Shown here: piece by piece, positions 33,840 to 44,400 of the stretch
Position numbering within the stretch: the stretch's first letter is position 1
Layout: the number at the start of each line of letters is the position of its first letter
Source: Tetracentron sinense
Lineage: Eukaryota; Streptophyta; Magnoliopsida; Trochodendrales; Trochodendraceae
NCBI GenBank assembly: GCA_015143295.1
Contig: JABCRI010001048.1
Location: 1-64,000, forward strand
Length of the DNA: 64,000 bases
Direction: 5' to 3'
Program-made: the position numbers and the translations under genes
The notes under the pieces: model-generated
Databases searched by the model: none
The model's input: the letters and a program-made list of their open reading frames with translations, nothing else
Told to the model about the DNA's origin: nothing

Positions 33840-34459
33840 TTGATTATATCTGAAATTTGGCTATGCCCCAACATAGAACTAGACCCACCTATTGAACTAT
33901 CCAAGCCACTTAGTTGGTGAGCCACGATATGATGATTAGGGCCCAATTGTAAATGCAAAGCCCATTATATTATGAATGACTTCACCTGGGGAGTAATGTT
34001 CATACATCCATTGCAATCTACATAGTTGGAAAGAAAATGAAATTGCAATCCATATTTGGAAACAAATATAAAACGCAATCTATATCTTGTAAGCAAAATC
34101 AAATGGTCATCTGTATTTGGAATGTAGATTAAATTATGTGACATTTGGTATTCAATACATTGTGTTATTATAAATGGGTTTCATGGGATTTCTTCACCAT
34201 AGGATACTCTCACGTCCCCTTTATTTCTTTAGTGCTTTGGTCTTTTGCCTTCCTCTCCATCTTTCTCGTATATGTTGATTCAATCCACAAGCCAATGGCT
34301 GATGGTAATGTTGCTTCCACCGTTAAAGCTTCGTCAGAAATATTGATCCATGGAGAAGCATATCGGATTAGCGATCTACCAGACGTTACTCGGATGATAT
34401 GCTCATCATCTAGGATGGGTCGTCAATCTCATAGTAATATAAGAATGGTAGCTCTTTGA
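33840..34459 (+). repeat. Promoter/exon module, copy 7 (best preserved)
   Basis: Full set of landmarks with a TATA-like TTATTATAAATGGG (34164), a pyrimidine-rich stretch, then the short open frame 34295-34459. This is the only copy where the frame after the ATG is uninterrupted through the conserved exon. Confidence 0.7.
34295..34459 (+). CDS. Short open frame in module copy 7, 54 residues, function unknown
   Basis: Starts MADGNVASTVKAS and includes AYRISDLPDVTR and SSSRMGRQSHSN; it stops at TGA 34457-34459. A TATA-like box lies about 125 bases upstream and a CT-rich leader precedes the ATG. Six other copies of the module have related but broken frames. It may be the first exon of a gene whose rest is elsewhere (a GT follows AGAATG at 34446). 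I do not recognise the family, and expression is unknown. Confidence 0.3.
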   Translation: MADGNVASTVKASSEILIHGEAYRISDLPDVTRMICSSSRMGRQSHSNIRMVAL

Positions 34460-34743
34460 GCATAGAACTACAGTTTGCAACGAAAAATACTGAGTTTCAA
34501 GTAACAGAAAATTGTTTTCTCAATTGATTTTGTACAATTTGCAGAGATGGGTTTGATTTGGGCTTTTCACTTTTTGTCGGGTTCCTAGTTTGTTTGACTG
34601 GATGGAAAGCTCCTGAAGTTAAAGGCTGAATTTTGTGTGTTGGTTTTGTTATTGATGTTCTATTAGTTTTGGTGGGGTTCATTTCTAATGTAAGAGTATG
34701 TTTTGAGTTTGACTTTTATGTGATTTATATATAGAGGTGAGTT

Positions 34744-34886
34744 TTCTTTTCTTCTTTTTTGCGTGATAATCATGAGAATATAATAATCAGAAGAGAGCTA
34801 CAAGGTAAAAAAAATAAAATAAAAGAGTTTACAAGACCTTAAACTCAATTAAAAAAGAAACGAACAAAAAACATAAAAAGATCTCC
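34744..34886 (-). mobile_element. 5'-truncated LINE 3' end with 14-bp target duplication
   Basis: Insert of 143 bp, pyrimidine-rich at its left (poly-A side on the minus strand), with GATAATCATGAGAATATAAT similar to the LINE tail at 58022 (GATAACCATGAGGATATATT). It is flanked by exact TATAGAGGTGAGTT (34730-34743, 34887-34900). Non-coding. Confidence 0.75.
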
Positions 34887-34995
34887 TATAGAGGTGAGTT
34901 CGATATGTCATTTTCACTTTTCATGGGTTTCTAGTATGTTTGACTTGGCCTAGATGCATGGCAGGTGCTGCAGTTTACCTGGATTTCATCTGTTT

Positions 34996-34998
<3 letters not shown>

Positions 34999-35029
<31 letters not shown>
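34999..35029. repeat. (TA)n microsatellite
   Basis: About 15 TA units followed by TTTTTTGGTTAG, possibly the tail of another minus-strand LINE tip. Confidence 0.85.
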
Positions 35030-35032
<3 letters not shown>

Positions 35033-35150
35033 TTGGTTAGAGTTTAGCTTTATATTTTTACTTTCCTATTAGTGTCCTTTGCTGAGACATACAAATCTTG
35101 GGACTTTGCAAGTCTTGAGACTAGTGCAACATCTTAATAAAATAAAATTT

Positions 35151-35430
35151 GGAAATACTTAACTTACTTTCATTGTTACCTTGAGTAGACTACCAATTCT
35201 AATGTTCAATCTTCATTGGTTTGCCCATTTTTTACCACACATCAATCTTTAGTTAAAGATTTACCCACTCCTATAGTTAAGCAATCTAAGCTTGATTTTT
35301 AAAAAGCAAAAAACCAAATTATTTACTTTAATTTTCTTTAGCTTAACCATAGTTAAAAGAGTGTTAAAAGGGACACGTGACCATGACATTAGACTACCTA
35401 TTCTAATGTGGGGTGTGTTAATCACTGTCC
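35151..35430. mobile_element. Hairpin-ended MITE family, member D
   Basis: A 280-bp element flanked by an exact 10-bp repeat AATAAAATTT (35141-35150, 35431-35440). Outer tips are GGAAATACTTAACTTAC (left) and GGACAGTGATTAACACACC (right, minus). The right hairpin is CATTAGA/TCTAATG. Core: TTAACCATAGTTAAAAGAG and AAAAGGGACACGTG. Non-coding. Confidence 0.85.
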
Positions 35431-35909
35431 AATAAAATTTCTACCAACACGAGACTTCAAGTCCCTCCATTTTTTAAATCCCTAATTTTATACTTCTAAA
35501 GTCTCACAGTAATTACAATCCCGGGAATATAAAAATGACAATTCCTAATTCAAATTCTCCCCTCCAATTCCCATAAAAGAACATGACCATAGGATCATTT
35601 TTTTTGCCCAGACTTAATTTTGGTACTTTACAAATGTCAGACTTTAAGTGCCCATCTTGATTTAGCAATATATTTGTTCTTTGAACTTGAATGCAAGATA
35701 TGGGTAAGACAATTTGTATCATAGCATGAAGAAAGTGGCATTCAATGCATCTATTTACCATATTTGGCATGGGAGAAACTTGGATATTTCGAAACCAATT
35801 CAAATACTCAAATGCAATCATTGAGCAAATCAAGAGTGACGCCCTTAGTCGTTTCGCTTATCTGACCCCCTCATTGGAGGACAACCCGAGGAACAAAATT
35901 TTATTTTCT

Positions 35910-36525
35910 TGCTGGGACTGAAGGGTGTGTTCTACAACATTAGTAATGTTGGTAAGCTTTGCTCGTGGACGCCGCCTCTACCTGGGCATGCTGTTTGTAA
36001 CTCTTGACGGATCTTTACGGGGCTCTATTGCTGGTTTAGGTGGCATTATCCGAAACCACCTGGATGACGTCATTTGTGCCTTTGCTTCTGGTTGTGATTC
36101 GGCTCCAATGGACTCTTGAATTGTCTACTCTAATGCATGGTCTCCAAATGGCCATTGAGAAAGGAATCTCTCGCATATTGATGTATACTGATTCAAAATG
36201 GCTAGCTGATTGCCTAAATGGCTTAGCTGCGCACCCATGGCGATGGCGCAAACAGTTTCGTGCAACAACTCATCTGATAGTGAGATTTGACTCTTATTCT
36301 ATTTTGCATGTTCGGTGAGAAACTAATATAACGGTAGATTGGCTAGCAAAATTTTGTAATGCTCAAGATGGTATTGTTTTCTATTCAAGAGACATTCCTG
36401 GAGATCTTCGATCTATAATTAAGATTAGTCTGGTAAGATGTATCTTAGATTATAATCCTATTTTTCTATCAATATATCTGGTCGGGGTCCGCCTAACCCA
36501 AGCTTACCTTCCAAAATAAAAAAAT
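35910..36525 (+). mobile_element. 5'-truncated LINE with RNase H domain
   Basis: Conceptual translation gives VTLDGSLRGSIAGLGGIIRN (about 35999-36055), then LMHGLQMAIEKGISRILMYTDSKWLADCL (about 36133-36215; shown here in part by its TDSKW motif) and ITVDWLAKFCN (about 36330). This is the RVT_3-type RNase H that ends ORF2 in some plant LINEs. One frameshift lies near 36110 and a stop near 36316. An A-rich tail occurs at 36512-36525. Confidence 0.8.
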
Positions 36526-36599
36526 TTGAACCATAGTGAGATTTCTAGCCCCTCCCATTTTTCACGTGAATGTAAGTCTCAGTTTTGGTTGGTGAGACT

Positions 36600-37165
36600 T
36601 GCATTTACCCACCTATTGAACTATCCAAGCCCCTCAGTTAGTGAGCCATTCTATGATGGCTAGGGCCCCAATGTAAATGCAAAACCCATTATAAAATGAA
36701 TGACCTCACCTGTTGGAGTAATGTTCATGCATGCATTGCAATCTATAGTTGGAAAGAAATGAAATTGTAATCCATATTTGGAAACAAAATTAAACTTCAT
36801 TCTGAATTTTATAAACAAAATCAAATGGGAATCTGTATTTTGAATGTAGATTACATTTCCTGGCATTTGGCATTCATCACAATGTCGTGTTATAATTTAT
36901 AAATGGGATTTCATCACCATGGGTTATCCTCAATTCCCAATATTTCTCTAGTGCTCGTCTTTTTGCCTTTCTCCCCCTCTTTCTCAAATGTGTTGATTCA
37001 ATCCACAAACCAATGGATGATGTTAATGTTGCTTCCATTGTTAAAGCAACAATGGAAACAGCCCGTGGAGAAGAAAATCGGATTAGCGTCCTCTTTTATG
37101 AGAACCGCCAGTGCAAGAGGTATTCGGAAGATGTGCTCATCATCTAAGATGGCCCGGCAAGATTG
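36600..37165 (+). repeat. Promoter/exon module, copy 8
   Basis: TATA-like ATTTATAAATGGG (36895), CAATGGATGATGTTAATG (37012) and AATCGGATTAGCG (37077). The exon carries extra bases (TCCTCTTTTATGAGAACCGCC) not seen in the other copies. The frame stays open from 37012 to a TAA at 37146 but diverges from copy 7 after the extra segment. Confidence 0.65.
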
Positions 37166-37547
37166 AATACAGATAGGGCTGTACAGGGCTGCTTAACCTG
37201 TTGATCTCTTCCGTGTTAGCTAATCTCTTCCACATCAACAGCTGCTAATTAAAGGAGATATTATCTTTGTGAGAAAGAGATCAAGTTAATATGACTCTTG
37301 TTACTGATGGATTTTCTTCTCAGTTAGCATCATGGCCAGCTTCAAAAAGCTCTTCATACCATATGGGAGCAAATGGTTGTTTTGCGAATGGGACGATCTA
37401 ATCTTTAGCGTCATTAGTTGTTGCCGAAGATCTGATGAAAAGAGACACGACATGTGTTTATCTTAATTACTTGAGGAGTTTTGTGTATCATAGTTATCCA
37501 AGAATCTGCTATCAATTTGGACAAGTGAATTTCATAATTATACATCA
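37166..37547 (+). other. Intergenic with a coding-like remnant at 37311-37460
   Basis: The phrase translating as DGFSSQLASWPASKSSSY then HMGANGCFANGTI lies at about 37311-37410 with one TAA, then continues in frame. A weaker relative (GFSSNFSFNAFSKGTIDFSG) is at 32860-32920 and another near 6381. Probably an exon remnant of the same unknown parent gene as the promoter/exon module. Not recognised. Confidence 0.35.
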
Positions 37548-37552
37548 CATTC

Positions 37553-37972
37553 TGTTGAGATTTAAACCACGCGTTTAATCCCTAAACCCTTCGGATCTTG
37601 AGAGACTATGAATCACAGAAATCACATAACAAATAGAAAAATTACAGAGAAGAAAATAGAGACAAAACACACGGATATACGAGGTTCGGCAACGTGCCTA
37701 CGTCCTCGGGAGCCACACCAATTCACTATATTGAAGATACAGAATACACAGTTTTTTCTCTCTTCGAAAAAATTACAGCCACTTCTCACACTCGTTAAAC
37801 CTAAAAAATAAGCATACAGCTATATGTTTAGGGTTAAACTGTAAAGCCAAAAATACCCCTGCAGAAACGTAAAATATCGATTTTCGTCGTAATCTGGGCC
37901 GTTAGCAGGGGAGCGTTGCCCCCCCTGCCACCCCCCCGGGCAATCTGCTAAAGGTTGTCTACATTCCCAACA
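37553..37972 (-). mobile_element. Solo copia LTR
   Basis: A 420-bp minus-strand LTR, TGTTGGGAATG...CTCAACA, with a 5-bp target duplication CATTC on both sides (37548-37552, 37973-37977). It contains the typical U5 phrase CGAGGACGTAGGCACGTTGCCGAACCTCGT on the minus strand (in pieces: GACGTAGGCACG, GCCGAACCTCG) and a G-rich stretch near its start. No internal element sequence is present, so it formed by LTR-LTR recombination. Confidence 0.92.
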
Positions 37973-38439
37973 CATTCCATTGATAGAGTTTAATCCTCAC
38001 TAAGTTCCCAAAATTATTTGGACTGTTTTGGAGTTGCAGCATTGGAGATTTCTCAAAATCCGCAGCAATAGCTCTTCTGGATGACCTTTATACTTGGATT
38101 CGTTTTTCTCACCTACCTAAAATACCCATTACGAGATTTAGTGAAGGTTCAACACTGTTGAGGCTTCAGGCATCCTGGAAGATATGTATAAGCTTTGCCT
38201 TTCCTCATTGTCTCCTTCCACTGTTGTGTTCATTAATGGGAAGGTAACAAGATTGTAGCATGGTTTGGTAAAAATGACCCATATCTGTGCCAAAGTGAAT
38301 ATCATACAAGAAGATGTTTCTTACTTTGGTTTGATTTGAAGAATAGAAGCTTATTTTGTGACTACTCGATAGTCACAAGTGGGCATACCAGGAATTATTT
38401 GCTTTCTTCTTGTTGTCTGCTCATATTACTACTAATTGG

Positions 38440-39215
38440 ACCACCTGGTGGAGTAATCTTGATGCATGCATTGCAATCTTTATAGTTGGAAAGAAAATGA
38501 AATTATAATCCATAATTGGAAACAAAATTAAATTGAAATCTGCATCTTGTAAGCAAAATCAAATGGCATCTCTATTTGGAATGTGAATTAAATTCTTTGG
38601 CATTTGCCATTTAGAGTCCGTTCTTTTTCTGAGACTTATAAAGCTTGGCACTTTACACTTCGTCGTGACAGTTTCATAAAAAATTTAAGTCATTCTGTCA
38701 AGGTTTTAACAAGATTAATTCTTACCATCATGAGATTTAAAGTAATCATTTTCTATGAGAATTGAAATTATTCATTTTGCCGCATTTAAAGTCTTATGGG
38801 AATTGCAACCCAATAGATAAAAATCATTGATGCATCTAGTTCTCAAAAGAAAATGCATATATTCTCCATTGACAAAACTTGCAAAGTGCCTGACTTTGCA
38901 AGTCTCCCCGCAAAATAACCCACAACACATTGTGGTATTATAAATAGCCCTTCATGAGATTTCATCACCATGGAATATCCTCACAGCCCCAATATTTCTT
39001 TAGTGCTTTTGCCTTTTGCCTCTCTCTCTCTTTCTCTATATGTTTGATTCAATCCACATACCAATTGGAGATAGCAATATTGCTTTCTTAGGTAAAGCAA
39101 CAGTCCATGGAGAAGGATATCGGATTAGCGATCTACCAGACGTTACTAACTAGGAAGATGTGCTCATCATCTTAGATGGGCGGTCAATCTCATAGCAATA
39201 TGAGAAAGGGAGTTC
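38440..39215 (+). repeat. Promoter/exon module, copy 9
   Basis: Landmarks from GGTGGAGTAATCTTGATGC (38452) to GATGGGCGGTCAATCTCATAG (39175), with a TATA-like TATTATAAATAGCCC (38936) and GATATCGGATTAGCGATC (39117). It is split by an insert at about 38612-38928. The exon frame is broken by an insertion (ACTAACTAGG). Confidence 0.65.
38612..38928. mobile_element. MITE-like insert in module copy 9
   Basis: Interrupts the module between CATTTGCCATTTA and ACAACACATTG, which are adjacent in other copies. The ends carry related inverted phrases (GAGACTTATAAAGCTTGGCACTTTACA and, on minus, GAGACTTGCAAAGTCAGGCACTTTGCA; cited here by their shared GAGACTT and GGCACTTT words). Target duplication was not resolved. 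Confidence 0.5.
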
Positions 39216-39219
39216 CTAC

Positions 39220-40321
39220 CGAACGGATTGTCCTGGGTTGAAACTGTCAAACTATGGGTTCCAACCCAATACTTTGTACGGGAGACAGTCCTGATATTTT
39301 GCTTATGGCCAATCATTTCTCTCCTCTTTACACTCAATTGATCATCCCTTTCAATATCAAAGCACTGTCAATCCATGTCTTTCGCTGCTGACCCAATTGT
39401 ATACTTCCAAACTCACCATCTTCTTGGGAAAGTAGCTACTTCATTCATTATCAATTCAATCCAAAACCCAGAGACAGGTATAAAGATCTTTCCGGTCACA
39501 AACATTTCAGTCTCTAGACATATAGATTGCATTATCCCCGATACAGAAAATGTTCAAAAGAGAAGATAGAGGCTGAATTAGACTTTTTTTTTATTTTTTT
39601 TTTATTTTTTCCAATTACTGCAGTGATGATGTACAAACAACTTAGGTAGAACAGTCTACAACAATACTTGGACCTGAACTGACCTTGAATCAATATGCAA
39701 GAAACTGAACAACCCAGGTCCGCAAATTCCCTATTGCCTCGTCAACAAAATCTGGACCCCAATCTGTTCCCCGCCTTCTGTACAGTAGTTTCGGACCCAC
39801 CAAAAAATGGGGAGGGGTGTCTAAATGCTAATAGCTCTTCCTACTTACTCTTTTTCTTTTCTCGCCTGTGATCTAAAAATTTACAGTTCTTTCCAGAGAT
39901 GTCTTCACTGTTATGGAACTGCTGAACTTTGGATCATTGGAAGCCATCTCCCCTGCTGCAAATCAAATTTTAAAAACTAGATCAGTCAAACTTGTTTTTT
40001 TTGAAAAAAAAAAATCGGTAATACACGAAGGAACCGGGAAATACAAAACAAGGTTCACCAATAGTAAACCAAGAGAGAAAGCAAAGACAAATAGCTAGAG
40101 AACCAAAAAAAACAGCAAATGCAACAACCCGAACCACTCAGCCATGAGAGATAGTATCCCCCCAAGGGTCGTCAACCCCACCCCTAAAGGAAGACCAAGA
40201 TGAGACTAGCGAGCATGCCTGTGCCTGTGCCTGGATCCAGGGGATGGTGACACAGCAAAATATAACAAGCCATTAATAGTAAGAAACCAATATGCTAAGA
40301 AGCGAGCTTCAGCCACAAGCA
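39220..40321. other. 3' flank of the kinase gene; possible untranslated exon and LINE tail
   Basis: No coding gene. On the minus strand TTGATTTGCAG at 39955-39965 could be a splice acceptor for a 3' untranslated exon of the kinase gene, which is inference only. 39990-40310 starts with a homopolymer-rich stretch and ATCGGTAATAC and may be a minus-strand LINE 3' region. Confidence 0.35.
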
Positions 40322-40624
40322 TAGTGACAAAGTCGGGGTTCAGGAACAATTTGGCAGGGATCAAGTTCGGAAAAATTCGGAAAAAAAAATAAAAAGTAAA
40401 TTAATAATTATAAAAATATACGGAAGAATTGGATTAAAATATATTTTTAAAAGTAAAATTTTTGAATAATTCGGGAATTATTCGTAAAAAAAACGCGAAT
40501 AATTCGGAAAAAACGGCGTTTTTTTTTTAAAATCTCGATTTAAACGCAAAACCATTCGGCAACTCCAAAATTCGTGAATAAAACGCGTTTTTTTCAAAAA
40601 AACAGCGTTTTTTGTTACAATGGC
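40322..40624. mobile_element. hAT-like MITE with CGCGTTTTTT interior
   Basis: A 303-bp AT-rich element with an exact 8-bp duplication CACAAGCA (40314-40321, 40625-40632). The ends are weakly inverted (TAGTGACAAAG; minus GCCATTGTAACAAA). The interior has AATTCGGAAAAA and AAACGCGTTTTTT words. Confidence 0.7.
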
Positions 40625-40938
40625 CACAAGCACATGTCAAATCAATTATTGGGTGCAGCTACACAATCAGGTATCATAAATTGCATTTGTTTAATAGCAA
40701 GGTTGCTTACCATATGAGGACCTGAACACCATAGACTTGTCTGTAATGAATAATGTTTCTCTGCTCAGCCACTTCAGCTTCCAAAGATCCATTCTTATTC
40801 CTCACATTTCCACTTTGGGTCCTTATTGTACAAATTCTTTTCCTTAGCGGATAATATAATGATAAACTGACTTTGTCATAATCCGAAAACAAACTGATAC
40901 GCTTGAGAGCCTGTTCTGAATGGTGGGTCCACATGAAG

Positions 40939-41461
40939 TCAGATACCATTTGTGCGGCCAAGCATTGGAGAGCCAGGACAAATGCCCAAAGATGGGTTCG
41001 ATTTCAAATGATCCCTCGAGAGCTGCTCAGATACGCGATCGGCCAACACTGACTGTCCATACAGTTCCCTGGGATCCCCATGGGCAGGTCTTCCAAACTG
41101 CTGTCCAAGAAGATCGTTTCCGGATGATGTCAGCTCCCGGAAAATATGAGATCCTGGCTGCATCCCTCTAAAGAGGTCTGGCTTGGGGTCATGATAGGTG
41201 CTACCATTGGCGTAGAGATTGTTTGGGGATCTTGGCATGCTTCCAAAGGCTTCGTGCAAGTAAGCTGAATTATTCGGGTGATGAAACGGGATGGCACCAC
41301 TGCCACCAGTGAGAGGCGTGGATGGGCCAGAAGTGGTACGAGGGCTGGATATGGGAGAAGGAGACGTCCCCCCAGTCATATGTTGTGGTGATCTTGATTG
41401 TAGAAGAGGGCTTCCTATGGGAGAGACTGGACATGATATGTTCCTTGAAATATGGCCATCA
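40939..41461 (-). CDS. YDA: YODA-like gene, exon 11 (C-terminal tail)
   Basis: Starts in [20 protein letters not shown], then [20 protein letters not shown] and [10 protein letters not shown]; ends [12 protein letters not shown] with TGA. Arabidopsis YODA also ends shortly after a SPxxSPxALSGSSTPLTG block. An alternative donor (AATG|GTATCT) just before the stop could join a downstream exon, but the stop fits the family length. Confidence 0.92.
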
Positions 41462-44400
41462 CTGGAAGTCAGAATAATGAAATTAGAAGAATATTCAGCA
41501 GAATACATGGCCTTAAAACCTGGCTCACAACCAGCCCAAATTCACGCAGCTCAGGTGCTCAAATGAATAAAAAAATTGTTGCTGAAGATTAGATCAAAAC
41601 CAGCAGCCTTGCTGATTCGCTAAGCCCAACTAAGCTCAGGACCCAAAAGGTTAGTACCTAAGACTAAAAGGCATAAGCTTTCATGTTTAATATTCATCAA
41701 GGACAATGATGTCATAGCAACCAATCAAAAAAAAAGGACAATGATGTCATAGCACCGGTGGTAACTGGTGAGTTAACAAATTAACACCTACAATGTCAAC
41801 CATTAGATATGAATAATGATGTAACACCTTTATGATAACATAATCACCATATCCAACAGCCGGCATTAAGGTGACATTGCATTGACTTGCATCAACAAAC
41901 TTGACTGAATAAACTGGAAAACATATTATCACAGCAACCATGCACAACTTGTACACCTGATATCCAATAATCAACAGCTCATGCTGTTAACATCTAGACA
42001 TTTAAATTGATGTTGATCTTGCCACAGCTCAGTCCATGGTCTTTAACCCATAACAGACTGACGGTGTGTGTGTGTTCATCATACGGCACACAATAGAGAG
42101 AGAGAGAGAGAGACCTGGATGCTGGACCAGTTTTTGCACCTCTAGACTGATGAATTGCCAATCCTTCTGAGTCAAAGGAGGAAAGGTTCCGTGCATGTCC
42201 AATGCCCTGAAAGATTGTTTATGCACCATACCAACAATTAAACATACAAGGGAGGCCGCAAAAGCCACTACAAATTACACAGGCATAAGAAGGCACTTTG
42301 TTGAAGATCCATACAAGTACATCATAGACGAATAAAATATAAACGAAATGAATGGCCCAGCTGGTTGTTTAGACTCTTCTGTTTAGGCGGATACAGCAGT
42401 CCAATTTGAAAACACATTACAGCAACCCTGAATTTCAGAGTTGGTTATCAAAGTCCACACAAGATCTATCACTGAATCAGTAGACATGAATTTATCACCA
42501 AAAAAATGAACGGTTATCAATATATAAATATATAATTTTATACCGTTCATGTAGTGCATGAAAATGGTTTCGTCCACCAAGTCACAATTGCCCCTATAAA
42601 GATGTTAAAGATAGGGCAATTTTAGTAATTTTTCATATTTAAAGGAAAAGGTCAAAAACAAAGTCCTTCCGACGAATTTCAAGGCACCACTTCTTTTTCT
42701 TCCTTATTTTTTCTCCTTCCCTGTTTTTTATTGTTGGATAAGAAGGCTTGGGTGTTCCACTACAAGTGCTCACCGTTCTTCCCCATGACTCATTAACAGG
42801 GGCGGAGCCAGGATTTTCTAGTAGTGGGGGCACCGATGGTTGATTGAAAATGGTAGTAATTGTTAATGGATTTTGTGGAGGAAGATTAGGTGGGTACAAA
42901 ATATTCTGGGTCTAGGGGGATGGGGTTCGGAGCGTAGCCCCCCCAAAAAAATTGACAACTAAGTTCTTGGGCCGTTTCGTCCATACATTTTATACATATA
43001 TTATGAGTATTGTTTATCCTTGTTTACGAGACAGTTGTCCCCTTGCCTCATGGCTATCAGGCTATGCTCAGTTAAATAATTATATGAAATGGTATAAAAG
43101 ATGAATTTTGTTTTCAAAAGTATTTTGTTTTCAAAAGTATTTTGTTTTCAAAAGTTCAAGATACAGTTGCCCCACTGCCCCGAAGCTAAGCCATATTAAA
43201 TAATGAGAAATGTTTAACTTACCGCCGCATTTGACTATGTAGTCAATTGTGCGGTCATTATTGGTTTGTGCCCTCCTTTTTAACACCCATCAACTGTGGT
43301 TAAGATTCACTCACTCCTAAGATTAAGCATACTAACTTTAGTTTTAAAACAAACAAAAAAAATGAATAAAAATATTAACCTTAATGGGACCTAGTGATCA
43401 CCAGATTTCATCACCGTCTCGGAGGGTGGTCGGATTCTTACCTCTAAATAGGGGGCCAGCTGACCCTCCTTAAAAGTGTCCTATCCAATTTTCCAACCTA
43501 CTTCCTCTCCCTCCTCACTATCCCAATGTCGGTTGCCAAAAAATTGGAAGGCATACAAAGGCACTTTCTTTGGAACAAGAAAGTCGTGAAGCGCAAATAC
43601 CACATTGTCGATTGGCAAACTGTTGGCCTACCAATTGAACTGGGAGGTTTGAATGTTCACCCTCTCTCACTTTTCAACAAATCCCTTCTGGGCAAATGGT
43701 CGTGGCAATATGGAGCCGAGCGAGAGAGCCTTTGGAGGTAGGTTCTCGCATCCAAATACGGATTCCTTTCCATCTGGGAACCCCTAACTGTCTGTGGTCC
43801 CCATGGTATGGGTCTATGGAAAGGCATCATGTCAGGCTGGGAGTTTGTCTCTGCCAACATTAGCTTTCGAGTGGGTAGAGACAATGAAGTAAATTTCTAG
43901 ATGGACAAATGGTGCGGTAAATCCCCTCTTGTTATATTGCCCTTATGCCCACAAGGTTTAGAGCTATTTCCTATCTAATCTGGCATCAGTTGGGTGTTTC
44001 CCCCCTCCTTCTGGGACTTCTTATCATGTAAGTTCTCAGCGCGCTTGGGATTAAAGGGTTTTCAAGGGGGCGCTTTGATCATCGCCTCGGTAGCTTGGTC
44101 CCTCTAGATCAAACGGAACTCGAGGGTCTTCGAGAACTCTCCTTCCCCGGTCATTAGTACCAGCCTACGGGCAAGCCGCTTATTGTTGCACTGGTGCTCC
44201 AAACTGGAGAACTTTATTTAGCATGGTTGCTCTTTCTTTTGTAATAGCATAGCTTATTTCACTTGTACTACTCTCTAGAGTCTCTTTTAGTTGGGCCTGT
44301 GTTCACTCTCTGGTGATCCCTTGCCCCTCTTGTATTCTTTTTCATCATTATATATATATATATATATATATATATCACTATTACCAATCAAAAAAGCTTA

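Noticed and set aside
40707-40961. Possible extra exon after the TGA of the kinase gene (minus)
   Set aside because: The GRTNGI stop fits the family end; the frame beyond it has no similarity, so it is taken as 3' untranslated.
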